64,000 nt of DNA, taken from assembly GCF_007558825.1 (NCBI RefSeq), contig NZ_VLTK01000002.1, forward strand, positions 372,001-436,000, read 5' to 3'. Source of the stretch: Brevibacterium aurantiacum. Its GTDB lineage: Bacteria; Actinomycetota; Actinomycetes; Actinomycetales; Brevibacteriaceae. Every line of letters starts with the position of its first letter. The first letter of the stretch is position 1. A program made the position numbers and the translations under genes. Below, one piece after another: positions 52,724 to 61,899 of the stretch. Under the pieces are notes generated by a model. The model had not been told where the DNA came from. It searched no databases and worked only from the letters and a program-made list of their open reading frames with translations.

Positions 52724-53854
52724 TCAGCTTTCGAACGGACCTTTGCTCTGTCCCGGTGCGTAGTTCGGCTTAGGGCCTGCTCCGTGATCGGGCGTTGAGG
52801 ACGTGTCCGCGATCGAGGATGGGTCTGCTGAGTCATCTGCAGGAGCCTTCTCAACAGGCATCTCGTCGTCCTTCTGGACAGTGTCGGTGTCCTTGCCGTT
52901 CTTGTTCCCCGACTTGAGCAAAGCGGTGAAGCCGATGGCGATACCGGCCACGATTCCTCCCCAGACGGCGCCGAGGATGAGTGAGAAGAACGTGTTGACC
53001 AACCACCCGAGAATTCCGCCGACTCCGGCGATCGCGGCCACTGGCTCCTCGAGGTGGTGGACGAAATCGTAGAGGGCATGGAATCCGAGCTCGTCTGTGC
53101 CGACGAGGATGATATGTCCGCCGACCCACAGCATGGCGAAGGTGCCGATGACTGACAGGCCACCGAGGAGCTTGGGCATCGCCTTGACGAGGAACCGGCC
53201 GAACTTCTGCGTGCTCGCCTTCTCCTTCTGTGCCATGTGCAGGCCGATGTCGTCCATCTTGACGATGAGGGCCACAGAACCGTAGACACCGACGGTGATC
53301 GCCAGGGCCACGACGACGAGGATGATGGCTCGAGGGAGCAGGTCCTCGCTGGCCACCTCGTTGAGGGCGATGACCATGATTTCGCAGCTGAGCACGAAGT
53401 CAGTGGTGATGGCCGAACGCACGATCTTCTTCTCGGCGTCGCCGTCACCCTTCTTACCGTGCTTGGATTCCTTCTTCGGCTCTTCATGGTGCTCGACCCA
53501 CCCGAACTTCTCGAAGATCTTCTCCGCACCCTCGAAGCACAGGTAGGTACCGCCCACCATCAGTAGGGGAGTCAGCAGCCAGGGGAGGAATTCGCTGAGC
53601 AGCAGGATGATCGGCAGGATGATGAGCATCTTGTTGATCAGCGAACCGAAGGCGATGCGCTTGATGATCGGCAGTTCCCGTTTAGGATTGACCCCTTCAA
53701 CGAATTTCGGAGTCACCGCAGCATCGTCGACGACTACGCCGGCGGCCTTCATTCCCGCCCGGGATGCACCTGCTGCGACATCGTCGAGGCTCGCTGCCGA
53801 GAGTTTGACGAGTGCCGCTACGTCATCGAGGAGTGCGAACAGACCGCCGGCCAT
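52724..53854 (-). CDS. DUF808 family membrane protein
   Basis: A protein of 376 residues. N-terminal MAGGLFALLDDVAALVKLSA, then AGVVVDDAAVTPKFVEG, helices near IINKM-LIILPIILLLSEFL, and TTDFVLSCEIMVIALNEVA match the DUF808 (YedI-like) family. The 60-residue C-terminus is hydrophilic and disordered-looking, with acidic stretches. Function unknown. ATG at 53854. Confidence 0.82.
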   Translation of the reverse strand: MAGGLFALLDDVAALVKLSAASLDDVAAGASRAGMKAAGVVVDDAAVTPKFVEGVNPKRELPIIKRIAFGSLINKMLIILPIILLLSEFLPWLLTPLLMVGGTYLCFEGAEKIFEKFGWVEHHEEPKKESKHGKKGDGDAEKKIVRSAITTDFVLSCEIMVIALNEVASEDLLPRAIILVVVALAITVGVYGSVALIVKMDDIGLHMAQKEKASTQKFGRFLVKAMPKLLGGLSVIGTFAMLWVGGHIILVGTDELGFHALYDFVHHLEEPVAAIAGVGGILGWLVNTFFSLILGAVWGGIVAGIAIGFTALLKSGNKNGKDTDTVQKDDEMPVEKAPADDSADPSSIADTSSTPDHGAGPKPNYAPGQSKGPFES

Positions 53855-54175
53855 TTAACGTCCTTCGTCGGGTTCGTCTGAAGCGGCGACTCGAGTCATC
53901 GCGCCGAGGTGGTTGCCTTTTTGGTCGAAGACATTGAGTTGGTCGCCGTCGGCTTCGACCCGTCGGGCGCGAGCCACCCATGTCTCCATTCCCTGCATCG
54001 CGCGTTGGGTCGTGAGGAACGATTCGACCTTCGCGCCGGAACCATCGCTGGTCCACGTCGTTGAAATACGATTGGCGCCATCGCTGCCGCTCAGGGAGCC
54101 GTCAGCTGCAATATCCAGAAACGCTGACGACCCTGGCTTCGAGCTGATCCACTTACCATTGACTGAATTGGTCAT
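53855..54175 (-). CDS. META-like domain protein, cytosolic copy without cysteines
   Basis: A protein of 106 residues and no signal peptide: NSVNGKWISSKPGSSAFLDI, GSLSGSDGANRISTTW, TTQRAMQGMETWVARARRVE. It is a paralogue of the lipoprotein just upstream (KWTSPEAGDPYLEFSDD, GTDGCNAIKTTW, TTQKACAGVDTWLSKASS). The two cysteines of the exported copy are Ala and Met here. ATG 54175 overlaps the lipoprotein stop (ATGA). Function unknown; similar domains occur in HslJ-type stress proteins. Confidence 0.65.
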   Translation of the reverse strand: MTNSVNGKWISSKPGSSAFLDIAADGSLSGSDGANRISTTWTSDGSGAKVESFLTTQRAMQGMETWVARARRVEADGDQLNVFDQKGNHLGAMTRVAASDEPDEGR

Positions 54176-54636
54176 TTGTCCTCTTTCTCCAGTCCTCCGA
54201 CGACCTTCCCGCTGGCGTCGGCGATCTTCATGACGTTGCCTTCGACAGTTGCCGACGATGCTTTGGACAACCACGTGTCCACGCCGGCACATGCTTTCTG
54301 GGTCGTGGTGAATGAGGAGATGAGGATTTTGTCCCCATCGACTTCCCACGTTGTCTTGATTGCATTGCAGCCATCGGTTCCCTCTACCTGTCCGTCGTCG
54401 GAGAACTCGAGATACGGATCTCCGGCTTCAGGAGAGGTCCATTTTCCGGAGGGATCAAGGGCCCCAGAGTCGGCCGAATCCGAGGGTGTGTTGGATTCTG
54501 TGGGTGCGGAGCTGGTCGGTTCGCTGGGATCGGAGCCTGTCCCGCACGCGGCAAGGGGCAGGATGAGGCCGAGAACAGCAACTCCGATCACACGTCTGAA
54601 CGCAGCTGAAGGTCTGTTGTCAGTGAGGTTGAGCAT
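54172..54636 (-). CDS. META/HslJ-like lipoprotein
   Basis: A protein of 154 residues. Signal peptide with lipobox LAAC (Cys near residue 31), then a Ser/Thr/Pro/Asp linker to about residue 63, then a META-like domain with cysteines in GCN and KAC, which could form a disulfide outside the cell. It is followed by a cytosolic paralogue in an ATGA overlap, so this is a tandem pair. Confidence 0.75.
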   Translation of the reverse strand: MLNLTDNRPSAAFRRVIGVAVLGLILPLAACGTGSDPSEPTSSAPTESNTPSDSADSGALDPSGKWTSPEAGDPYLEFSDDGQVEGTDGCNAIKTTWEVDGDKILISSFTTTQKACAGVDTWLSKASSATVEGNVMKIADASGKVVGGLEKEDK

Positions 54637-54881
54637 GCACCGATCATAACGGCCAGCTTTGAGCGCATCATGGAGAATATGGCGAGTTGGGTGTCAATTC
54701 AGGTTTTGTAAGTTGTGTTCACCATCAACACGCATGGTGCTTGCGTCTCATCGTTGCCAAACCGTAATCTTTCATGTGGTTGAAAGACTGTTCTCAGAAA
54801 CGTCCGCGCGATTGTTGAGCTGCGGGTCGAAGAGGGCACAGGCAAACGCAACAGTGAATCCGATCAAGGGAACCAAAGAGT

Positions 54882-56783
54882 ATGCAGAAGAAACTCGTGC
54901 AGAGTTCGCTGGCACTGACCGCCGCAGCGGCGCTCGGTCTCGGCAGTGCGTTCGTCGCATCCCCTGCCATGGCCGACAACGCCCCGCAGAAGCTGGATGT
55001 GCAGAACGACGCGCAGGTGCAGAAGGCACTGTCCGGCCTTTCGGGCGTCAACGCCTACGGTGAGGCCGACGGCCAGCTCAACCTCGGCGTTGAGAAGAAG
55101 ACCGACGAAATCAAGGACCTTGAGAAGAAGTTCAACAACATCAACGTTGTGGACGGCATCAAGGAACTGAAGCCTTACGCAAAGAAGGACCTCGTCGGCG
55201 GCGCCGGCTACCTGGCCAACTCGCCTGCAGGCAACGGCGTTTGCTCCACCGGATTCTCCGGCTGGGACGGCGAGGGCAACCCCGTCGTGCTGACCGCAGG
55301 ACACTGCTCGAAGGTCATCGAAAGCACCGGCGAGATCAACGGCGACACCAAGGTCGGCGACACTGAGAAGCCTTCAATCGCAGAAGCCAATGGCGGCGAA
55401 GGATTCCAGCCTTCCGGAATCGGCACCGTGGGCGAGTGGGGCTACCACAGCTACGGCAGCGGCGACCTGCTTGAGGGGCCCAGCGATGACTGGACCGAGC
55501 CGAAGCCCACCGACATTGACTTCGCCGTCATCAACGTTGACGAGGAAAAGTACAACGTTAAGAACGGCGTCACCGACTGGACGAGCGCAGACTCCGACGA
55601 TCTGTCGACGAGCCTCGCCACAGACATCACCGGCGTTGGTGCACACGAAGAGACCACCGTTGAGAAGTCGGGCCGTACGACCGGTCTGACCGAAGGCGAC
55701 GTCATTCCGTTCGAAGAGTACCCATTTGAGTACTCGAACGTGGGCGGACGTTGGGTTCACGGCTTCGGTGTGACTTCACCAGAGTCCGATCCGTTCTCGC
55801 AGCCGGGTGACTCCGGTGGCGCCGTCTTCCAGGGCGACACTGCAGTCGGCGTCATCTCCGGTGGCGGACCTGCAGCTGATGGTTCCCAGTTCGGTTGGGT
55901 GGCCGACCTCGACTACTCGCTCGAGCAGTCCGGTGTCGACTTCCAGGTCGAGAAGCCAGGCGAAGAGACACCTGAGGCTCCAGCAGCCCCAGAGGTCAAG
56001 GACCAGACGATCGAGCCCAACGGCGACGTTAAGGGCAAGGCCGCGGCCGGTGCCGAGGTCAAGCTCGACTGGGCGCCCGCCAAGGGCACCCAGGCCGCCA
56101 AAGAAGGTTCCGAAACAGTGAAGGCCGACGAAGACGGCAACTTCACAGTTGAAGGTCCTGAGGCTGCAGGCGACTACGACTACACCGCTGTTGCTACGGT
56201 TGACGGACAGGAATCCAAGCCTGCCGAATTCCAGGTCACAGTTGAAGAGGAAGAGACCGAGACTCCTGCTCCAGTCGAGCGCGAGATCAACGTTGACCCC
56301 AAGGAAATCGTCGCTTCTGACTTCGTGAAGGAAGACAAAGGCGTGACAGTCACGGTCAAGGGCTTCGACGAGGGCGAGAAGGTGACACTGAAAGTCGCTT
56401 CCGGTCCTGAGAACGTCGAAGGCATCACTCTCGATGAGACCGCGAATGAGAACGGTGCAGCTGCCTTCTCGATCTACGGCACAAGCGAAGCCGACCCTTC
56501 GGTCTACCTCGGCAAGTACGACGTGAACGTTACCGGAGCCAACGACACCGATGAAGAGAAGGCTCTTGCCGGTTCCTTCAACGTTGTCGAAGATGAAGAA
56601 GGCAACGGCGGCGGAAACGACGGCGGCGATGACGGCAACAAGGATGACGACGGCAATGGTGACGGTGGATCTGATCTGCCTCGCACCGGCGCTGAACTGA
56701 CCGGCCTTGCTGCCGGTGCCGGACTCCTCGTTGTTGGTGGAGCTGCAGTTGTTCTGACGATGCGTCGGAACAAGAAGAACTGA
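54882..56783 (+). CDS. Cell-wall-anchored S1 serine protease, copy 1
   Basis: A protein of 633 residues. Signal peptide with AMAD-type cleavage near 32, a pro-region to about 110, a trypsin-like domain with His141 (LTAGHC), Asp213 (DIDFAV) and Ser311 (GDSGG), then about 250 residues of Ig-like/acidic domains (two beta-sandwich-like modules), and a sorting signal LPRTG at 599-603 with helix and RRNKK tail. It is secreted, then fixed to the wall by sortase. A strong terminator follows, and the paralogue at 57072 shares both ends. Confidence 0.9.
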   Translation: MQKKLVQSSLALTAAAALGLGSAFVASPAMADNAPQKLDVQNDAQVQKALSGLSGVNAYGEADGQLNLGVEKKTDEIKDLEKKFNNINVVDGIKELKPYAKKDLVGGAGYLANSPAGNGVCSTGFSGWDGEGNPVVLTAGHCSKVIESTGEINGDTKVGDTEKPSIAEANGGEGFQPSGIGTVGEWGYHSYGSGDLLEGPSDDWTEPKPTDIDFAVINVDEEKYNVKNGVTDWTSADSDDLSTSLATDITGVGAHEETTVEKSGRTTGLTEGDVIPFEEYPFEYSNVGGRWVHGFGVTSPESDPFSQPGDSGGAVFQGDTAVGVISGGGPAADGSQFGWVADLDYSLEQSGVDFQVEKPGEETPEAPAAPEVKDQTIEPNGDVKGKAAAGAEVKLDWAPAKGTQAAKEGSETVKADEDGNFTVEGPEAAGDYDYTAVATVDGQESKPAEFQVTVEEEETETPAPVEREINVDPKEIVASDFVKEDKGVTVTVKGFDEGEKVTLKVASGPENVEGITLDETANENGAAAFSIYGTSEADPSVYLGKYDVNVTGANDTDEEKALAGSFNVVEDEEGNGGGNDGGDDGNKDDDGNGDGGSDLPRTGAELTGLAAGAGLLVVGGAAVVLTMRRNKKN

Positions 56784-56827
56784 TTATGACTCACACGGTC
56801 AGCACATGATCGTCTGAGAGTTCACTC

Positions 56828-56859
56828 GAGCGCCCCCGGTCTGCGGACCGGGGGCGCTC
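56828..56859 (+). terminator. 14-bp perfect hairpin after protease 1
   Basis: GAGCGCCCCCGGTC-tgcg-GACCGGGGGCGCTC, then TTGTGT. The stem is perfect and GC-rich with a four-base loop. It is a Rho-independent-type terminator. Confidence 0.85.
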
Positions 56860-57014
56860 TTGTGTCTGTGACCAAACCGAGGAATTTCTGGGAAGAACGA
56901 GCCGCTCAGTGGCTCAGCAAGTCATTTCAGCAACATCTGTTGTTTCGTTCATTTAGTTCACAGTTTGTGGTCTACTTTCTTGGTAGTCGCTGTATGCAGG
57001 TCGTAACCTTATCG

Positions 57015-57026
57015 TGACCAAGGTCA
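57015..57026. promoter_or_regulatory. TGACC-AA-GGTCA dyad before protease 2
   Basis: TGACCAAGGTCA is a perfect dyad 46 bp before the ATG; CGTAACC just upstream (57004) repeats CGTGACC (57013) at about 10 bp. It could be a regulator site. No copy is found before protease 1, so its meaning is unsure. Confidence 0.35.
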
Positions 57027-57071
57027 TCAAGCTGTGATATTGCAAGCTCCTGATAAGAGAAACGGAAACGT

Positions 57072-59333
57072 ATGCAGAAGAAATTCGTGCAGAGTTCGCT
57101 GGCACTGACCGCCGCGGCGGCGCTCGGTCTCGGCAGTGCGTTCGTCGCGTCCCCTGCGCTGGCCGACAGCCCGCAGAAACTGGATGTGCAGAACGAGAAG
57201 CAGGTTCAGAGGGCTCTGAACAGCGTCGGAGGCGTCAACGCCTATGGCGTGCGAGGTACTGAGCTGAACATCGGAGTCGCCGAACCTGAGTCGGACGGAG
57301 CCCAAGCGTTCGCCGACAAGTACGAGAATGTCAATATTCTCGAGGCTGCTGGAGACATCAAACCCCATGCGAACAACGACGTTGTCGGTGGAACCGGATA
57401 CCTCTCGGACATTCCAAGTCAACCCGGTTATTCTGGTTCCTGCTCCACCGGAATTGCCGGCTGGGACGCCTCGGGTAATCAGATTATTCTGACAGCAGGT
57501 CACTGCGCTGAGGATATCGACAAGGACAGCAATGAAACCACCGGCAAGGTGGTGCTCAAGGACACTGAAAAGCCCTCAAGCGCTCCCGCCAATGGTGGAG
57601 AACGGGGTTACGAGCCCAAGGGAATTGGACCGCTCGGCGACTGGGGTTACACCAAGTTCGGCAGCGACGTTCTGGAAGCGCCAACTCCCGGCGAAGAACC
57701 CAATTGGCCCGAGCCAAAGTCAGATGACATTGACTTTGCTGTGATCAATGTCGACGAATCTAAGTACAATGTTAAGAATGGCGTCGCCGATTGGTCAAAG
57801 GAGGCGGCTGACGCTGACGACCTTTCGACTAGCGTTTCAGCCATCAAGGGCGTAGGCGCTCACACTGAAGGCACCGTCTCGAAGTCCGGACGTACGACTG
57901 GGCTGACTGAGGGTGACGTTTTTGGTGAATACAACGAACAGTTTGATTTCCAGAGCGTCGGTGGCCGGTGGGTTCACGGTTTCGCTGTGCTTTCAGAGCA
58001 GTCTGATCCGTTCTCGCAGCCAGGTGACTCCGGTGGAGGCGTGTTCCAGGGGGACACTGCAGTTGGTGTGATCTCCGGTGGCGGTCCTTACGAGGGCCAG
58101 CAGCTCGGCTGGGTTGCCGACCTCGACTACTCGCTTGAGACCTCTGGCGTCGACTTCCAGCTGACTGATCCGAACGAAGAGCCTCCAGGCGACGACGATG
58201 CGAACGCAGACGCTGGTGCTGACGCGAAGGATGCTGACGCTGACGCAGGTGCCGATGCGAAGGATGCTGACGCTGACGCAGGTGCCGACGCGAAGGATGC
58301 CGACGCTGACGCAGGTGCCGAAGGTGACGACGCAAACGCCGACGCCGATGGCTCGGACACTCCTGAAGCCCCGAAGGTTGGAGATCAGACCGTCGAAGAA
58401 GGCGGACAGATCACGGGTAAGACTGAGGCCAATGCCAAGGTCAAGCTGGACTGGAAGCCAGCTTCTGCCACCGGTGAACAGTCCGCTGTCAAGGCTCAGG
58501 CCGAAGCACAGGATTCGGTTACCGTCACAGCTGATGCCGAGGGCAATTTCACGGCAGAAGCTCCTTCAGAGGCCGGTACGTACACCTACACCGCTACCGC
58601 CACCACTGACGCAGGAACTTCGGATCCAACCGAGTTCACCGTCACCGTGGAAGAAGCTGCAGACGAAGCAGATGCCGCTGCTGCTGCCGATGGCGACAAC
58701 GCAGACGCTGACTCTGCCTCTGAAGGCGACGACGCTAACGCTGACTCCGCCGCCGATGGCGCGGAAGCAGACGCTGGTGCAGCTGCAGACGCTAAGAATG
58801 CAGAATCCAACGCTGATTCCGACGGATCGAAGGACGGCGAGGCTCCGGCCGAGCGCAAGATCTCCATCGAGCCTAAGGAAGTTGCTGCCTCTGACTTCGT
58901 GAAGAAGGACAAGGGCGTGCAGATCACGGTCGAGGGCTTCGAAGAGGGCGAAAACGTCTCTCTCGAGGTCGTTGCCGGTCCAGAGAACGTTGAGGGCATC
59001 ACTCTCGACGAGACCGCGAACGAGGACGGCGTCGCCGCCTTCTCGATCTACGGAACCAACGCATCCGATCCTTCGGCCTACCTGGGCAAGTACGACGTGC
59101 AGGTGACCGGAGCAAATGACACGGATGATGAGAAGGCACTTGCCGGCTCGTTCAGCGTTGTTGCCGACGAAGACGGCAACGGCGGCGGAAGCGACGACGG
59201 TGACGGTGGAGACGGTGGATCCGATCTGCCTCGCACCGGTGCTGAACTGACCGGCCTCGCTGCCGGTGCCGGACTCCTCGTTGTTGGTGGAGCTGCAGTC
59301 GTTCTGACTATGCGTCGGAACAAGAAGAACTGA
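57072..59333 (+). CDS. Cell-wall-anchored S1 serine protease, copy 2, with repeats
   Basis: A protein of 753 residues, paralogue of the previous gene with His144, Asp221, Ser320 and LPRTG at 719-723. Signal peptide and sorting region are nearly identical to copy 1 while the middle diverges. It carries an 11-residue acidic repeat (ADADAGADAKD) at about 377-420 and another Asp/Ala-rich stretch near 530-595, absent from copy 1. It would be sortase-anchored, with the repeats as a flexible stalk. Confidence 0.9.
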   Translation: MQKKFVQSSLALTAAAALGLGSAFVASPALADSPQKLDVQNEKQVQRALNSVGGVNAYGVRGTELNIGVAEPESDGAQAFADKYENVNILEAAGDIKPHANNDVVGGTGYLSDIPSQPGYSGSCSTGIAGWDASGNQIILTAGHCAEDIDKDSNETTGKVVLKDTEKPSSAPANGGERGYEPKGIGPLGDWGYTKFGSDVLEAPTPGEEPNWPEPKSDDIDFAVINVDESKYNVKNGVADWSKEAADADDLSTSVSAIKGVGAHTEGTVSKSGRTTGLTEGDVFGEYNEQFDFQSVGGRWVHGFAVLSEQSDPFSQPGDSGGGVFQGDTAVGVISGGGPYEGQQLGWVADLDYSLETSGVDFQLTDPNEEPPGDDDANADAGADAKDADADAGADAKDADADAGADAKDADADAGAEGDDANADADGSDTPEAPKVGDQTVEEGGQITGKTEANAKVKLDWKPASATGEQSAVKAQAEAQDSVTVTADAEGNFTAEAPSEAGTYTYTATATTDAGTSDPTEFTVTVEEAADEADAAAAADGDNADADSASEGDDANADSAADGAEADAGAAADAKNAESNADSDGSKDGEAPAERKISIEPKEVAASDFVKKDKGVQITVEGFEEGENVSLEVVAGPENVEGITLDETANEDGVAAFSIYGTNASDPSAYLGKYDVQVTGANDTDDEKALAGSFSVVADEDGNGGGSDDGDGGDGGSDLPRTGAELTGLAAGAGLLVVGGAAVVLTMRRNKKN
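58200..58331 (+). repeat. Four 33-bp tandem repeats in protease 2
   Basis: Four units of 33 bp (58200, 58233, 58266, 58299) encode ANADAGADAKD, ADADAGADAKD twice, and ADADAGAEGDD. Units are in frame, so length change by slippage would keep the gene open. Copy 1 lacks them. Confidence 0.9.
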
Positions 59334-59371
59334 ACATAGCTCACTCGATCAGCCAATGATCGTCTGAGAGT

Positions 59372-59695
59372 TCATAAGAGTGCCCCTGGTCTTCCGATCA
59401 GGGGCACTCTTTCCATGCTCAGAACTACGGTGTAAAGGTTACGCATAGCGATATTGTCATCGCGAGTATTGTCGTCGAGCCGCACTATGCCGAGGTTGCC
59501 CAACTGTTCATGGTGGAGCCAGAAAGTGTCGTAGTCATCACTGCGAAGAGTACTCGAATCAATGCGCTCTTCGACCCCGGCAGCAGTCCATGGCAGCGGG
59601 CGAACGTGGGAGGGAAAATCATTGTTGGTGAAGCAATCGATGAGTCCGGAACGATCGGCACCGTTGGGATCGAGGCGTGACAAGGTTATGCTCAT
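59372..59695 (-). pseudogene. Truncated GNAT acetyltransferase remnant
   Basis: From ATG 59695 the frame reads MSITLSRLDPNGADRSGLID then FPSHVRPLPWTAAGVEERID and GNLGIVRLDDNTRDDNI, which looks like the first about 85 residues of a GNAT acetyltransferase. The remaining acetyl-CoA binding part is absent; the frame runs into the protease terminator. It is probably a decayed gene. Confidence 0.45.
59377..59410 (+). terminator. Hairpin after protease 2
   Basis: AGAGTGCCCCTG pairs with CAGGGGCACTCT across a ten-base loop that can zip two more pairs, then TTT. It ends the second protease transcript and matches the arrangement behind protease 1. Confidence 0.8.
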
Positions 59696-59740
59696 GGTTA
59701 CCAGGCTGACCGGATGCACGATGACGGGGGAGTGGGAGCG

Positions 59741-59959
59741 TTGAGCCTCGATGATGACCCATTCGACTACCGGATCACGAAATCGGGCATGCTCATCATT
59801 GCGCGCAACGGTCGAACCGTGATGGAGCTTGGCGGCAAGAAGGCGTCTGCATTGATACCCAAGCTTGGTGCCAGCGACGAGTCCGACCAGCAGCTGCTTG
59901 CGCGTGTCACCGGGAACTACCGCCGCGGCAATGAACGACAGGTCAACAAACGGCACTGA
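59741..59959 (+). CDS. Small conserved actinobacterial protein
   Basis: About 72 residues: LDDDPFDYRITKSGMLIIAR, NGRTVMELGGKKASALIPKL, then LLARVTGNYRRGNERQVNKR. This resembles a common small actinobacterial family of unknown function with the TGN-KRGNER ending. The TTG at 59741 has GGGGGAG upstream; GTG 59732 and ATG 59714 are alternatives. It is divergent from the GNAT remnant. Confidence 0.6.
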   Translation: MSLDDDPFDYRITKSGMLIIARNGRTVMELGGKKASALIPKLGASDESDQQLLARVTGNYRRGNERQVNKRH

Positions 59960-59995
59960 CCGGACGATTGTTCAGTCCTTGGTAATGTGTGTCAC

Positions 59996-60829
59996 ATGAG
60001 TCAAAAGAATCCGGGTGAATCTCCCCTGGGCGAGTTCGCCTCCGCCATTGCAGTCAAACGCGAGTCGGACACCAGCTTCAGCGCTGAGCTCGACGGAGAG
60101 TGGAGTGTCGCCGGCGCGGTCAACGGAGGATATCTCCTCAGCATCGTCGCGCAGGCACTGCGGAACAACAGCCCGAAGGCTCCTGACTCATTGGTGCTCT
60201 CGACCTATTACCTGGGCCCGAGCCAGGGTGGCCGAGCCGACATCGCGACGCGACTCATCCGCGAGGGCCGATCCAGTGCCACCTTCGCCGTCGATCTGTC
60301 CCAGAATGACGCACCGACGATCACCGCCCTGGCGACGATGGGCAACCTCGCTGCTCTGCCCGACGACGTCGCGACCACAGCTAGCCCGCCAGAGCTGCCG
60401 GACCCGGATCAGTGCATCAGAGTCGCCGAGGCGCCCGGAGACTTCATCAAGTCAGCTCCTTTAGTCAAACGCTACGATATGAGACTCGATCCAGAGACCG
60501 CCGGCTTCGCAGCTGGTCGACCCAGTGGCCGCGGTCTGCTCCAGGGTTGGATCCGCTTGGCTGACGGAGCCGAACCAGACTCACTGGCGCTATTGGCATT
60601 CCTTGATGCGTTCCCACCGGTGATGTTCGATCTGGGCCGCTTCAACTGGGCTCCGACCATGGAGCTCACGGCCCATCTGCGTGCCGTTCCAGCACCAGGC
60701 TGGATCAGAGCGAAGCTGTACACGCGCAATATCGCCGGCGGCATGTTCGAAGAGGATTGTGAGCTCTGGGACTCCGCTGGCCGATTGGTCGCACAGTCCC
60801 GGCAACTGGCACGACAGCCGCGAGGTTGA
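59996..60829 (+). CDS. Thioesterase family protein (TesB-like)
   Basis: About 277 residues. Double hot-dog layout: EWSVAGAVNGGYLLSIVAQA near 35, STYYLGPSQGGRADI, ATFAVDLSQNDAPTITALATM in the first half; RGLLQGWIRLADGAEPDSLA, LDAFPPVMFDL and GGMFEEDCELWDSAGRLVAQ in the second. Such proteins hydrolyse acyl-CoA; substrate unknown. Start ATG 59996 lacks a clear site. Confidence 0.8.
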   Translation: MSQKNPGESPLGEFASAIAVKRESDTSFSAELDGEWSVAGAVNGGYLLSIVAQALRNNSPKAPDSLVLSTYYLGPSQGGRADIATRLIREGRSSATFAVDLSQNDAPTITALATMGNLAALPDDVATTASPPELPDPDQCIRVAEAPGDFIKSAPLVKRYDMRLDPETAGFAAGRPSGRGLLQGWIRLADGAEPDSLALLAFLDAFPPVMFDLGRFNWAPTMELTAHLRAVPAPGWIRAKLYTRNIAGGMFEEDCELWDSAGRLVAQSRQLARQPRG

Positions 60830-60921
60830 GAGCTGAAGTATGTCGGGAGTCCCGCGCCGAGTCAGAGCCTGCGTCTAGAGTGTGAGGTCAAATAGACATC
60901 ATTATGAAAGGACCACCAGCC

Positions 60922-61308
60922 ATGGCGTCACTGTCCTCGCTGAGCATCACCTTCGACTGCAAAGACGTCGAGGCCCAGTCGGTGTTCTGGGCCGAACTTC
61001 TCAACGCCGAACTCGATGACGGCGCGAACGAATTCGTCGCCAGCATCGGCGGCGTCCACAGTGGCGAATCGACGACTCCCGGCATGCTCTTTCTCAAGGT
61101 CAAGGAACGCGGCGAGGGAAAGAACCCCCTGCACATCGATCTCGATGACCCGAACTATCCCGCCGATGTCGACCGTGCGGTGGCATTGGGGGCCGAGAAG
61201 GTTGCCTCATTTGCCGAGTTCGGCATCGAATGGACCACGCTGAAAGACCCCGAAGGAAATGTCTTCGACATCGGGCGGAAGGCACCGAATGAAGAAGGTG
61301 AAATATGA
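60922..61308 (+). CDS. VOC family protein (glyoxalase-like)
   Basis: A protein of 128 residues: SLSITFDCKDVEAQSVFWAE near the start, then KNPLHIDLDDPNYPADVDRA and TTLKDPEGNVFDIG. It is a paralogue of the gene at 26795. ATG 60922 has AAAGGA. Its stop overlaps the next gene's ATG (ATGA). Confidence 0.82.
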   Translation: MASLSSLSITFDCKDVEAQSVFWAELLNAELDDGANEFVASIGGVHSGESTTPGMLFLKVKERGEGKNPLHIDLDDPNYPADVDRAVALGAEKVASFAEFGIEWTTLKDPEGNVFDIGRKAPNEEGEI

Positions 61309-61829
61309 CCATGAGCCCGTCACCAACAGACCCGACCGCAGCGCCGAACGAGCGTCAGGGGTTGGAAGAGTTCCTCGACTACTATCGTGCGGTGCTGCGT
61401 AGAAAGGTCGAAGGACTGGCCTCGGCTGACCTCAACCGTCATGTCGGTGCATCGCCGCTGACCCTGGGCGGCATCATCAAGCACCTCAGCTTGGTCGAAG
61501 AACAATGGTTCGTCGAGGATATCCTGGACCAGGAACTGTCTGAACCGTGGGCGAGCATTGACTGGAAAGCCGATCCTGACTGGGACTTCGAGAGCGCAGC
61601 CGAGGACACGCCCGACTACCTGCTGAGGCTGCATGCCAAGGCCTGTGAACAGTCGCGGGAGATCCTCGCCGGCATCGATGACTTGGATACCTTCGTGGCA
61701 CACGAGCGGTCCTCTGGAGATCGATTCAACGTGCGGTGGGTGCTCATCCATATGATCGAGGAATACGCTCGACACGTAGGCCACGCCGATCTCATCCGCG
61801 AAAGCATCGATGGAGCCACCGGCGACTAG
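61305..61829 (+). CDS. DinB/DUF664 family protein
   Basis: A protein of 174 residues. RQGLEEFLDYYRAVLRRKVE near 17, the metal-site block LTLGGIIKHLSLVEEQWFVE near 52 (His), and WVLIHMIEEYARHVGHADLI near 145 (two His) give the three-histidine DinB pattern. Possibly a mycothiol-dependent transferase. It is coupled to the VOC gene by a 4-nt overlap. Confidence 0.82.
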   Translation: MTMSPSPTDPTAAPNERQGLEEFLDYYRAVLRRKVEGLASADLNRHVGASPLTLGGIIKHLSLVEEQWFVEDILDQELSEPWASIDWKADPDWDFESAAEDTPDYLLRLHAKACEQSREILAGIDDLDTFVAHERSSGDRFNVRWVLIHMIEEYARHVGHADLIRESIDGATGD

Positions 61830-61899
61830 GACGCCACGACGGTGACATAGAGCCTATTGTTGGCACCGGAGAGTGTGAGTCTCGTAGGCTGAAGGAACT

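Noticed and set aside
58200-58331. Regular 33-bp repeats as a CRISPR array
   Set aside because: Repeats are directly adjacent without spacers and are in frame inside the protease gene.
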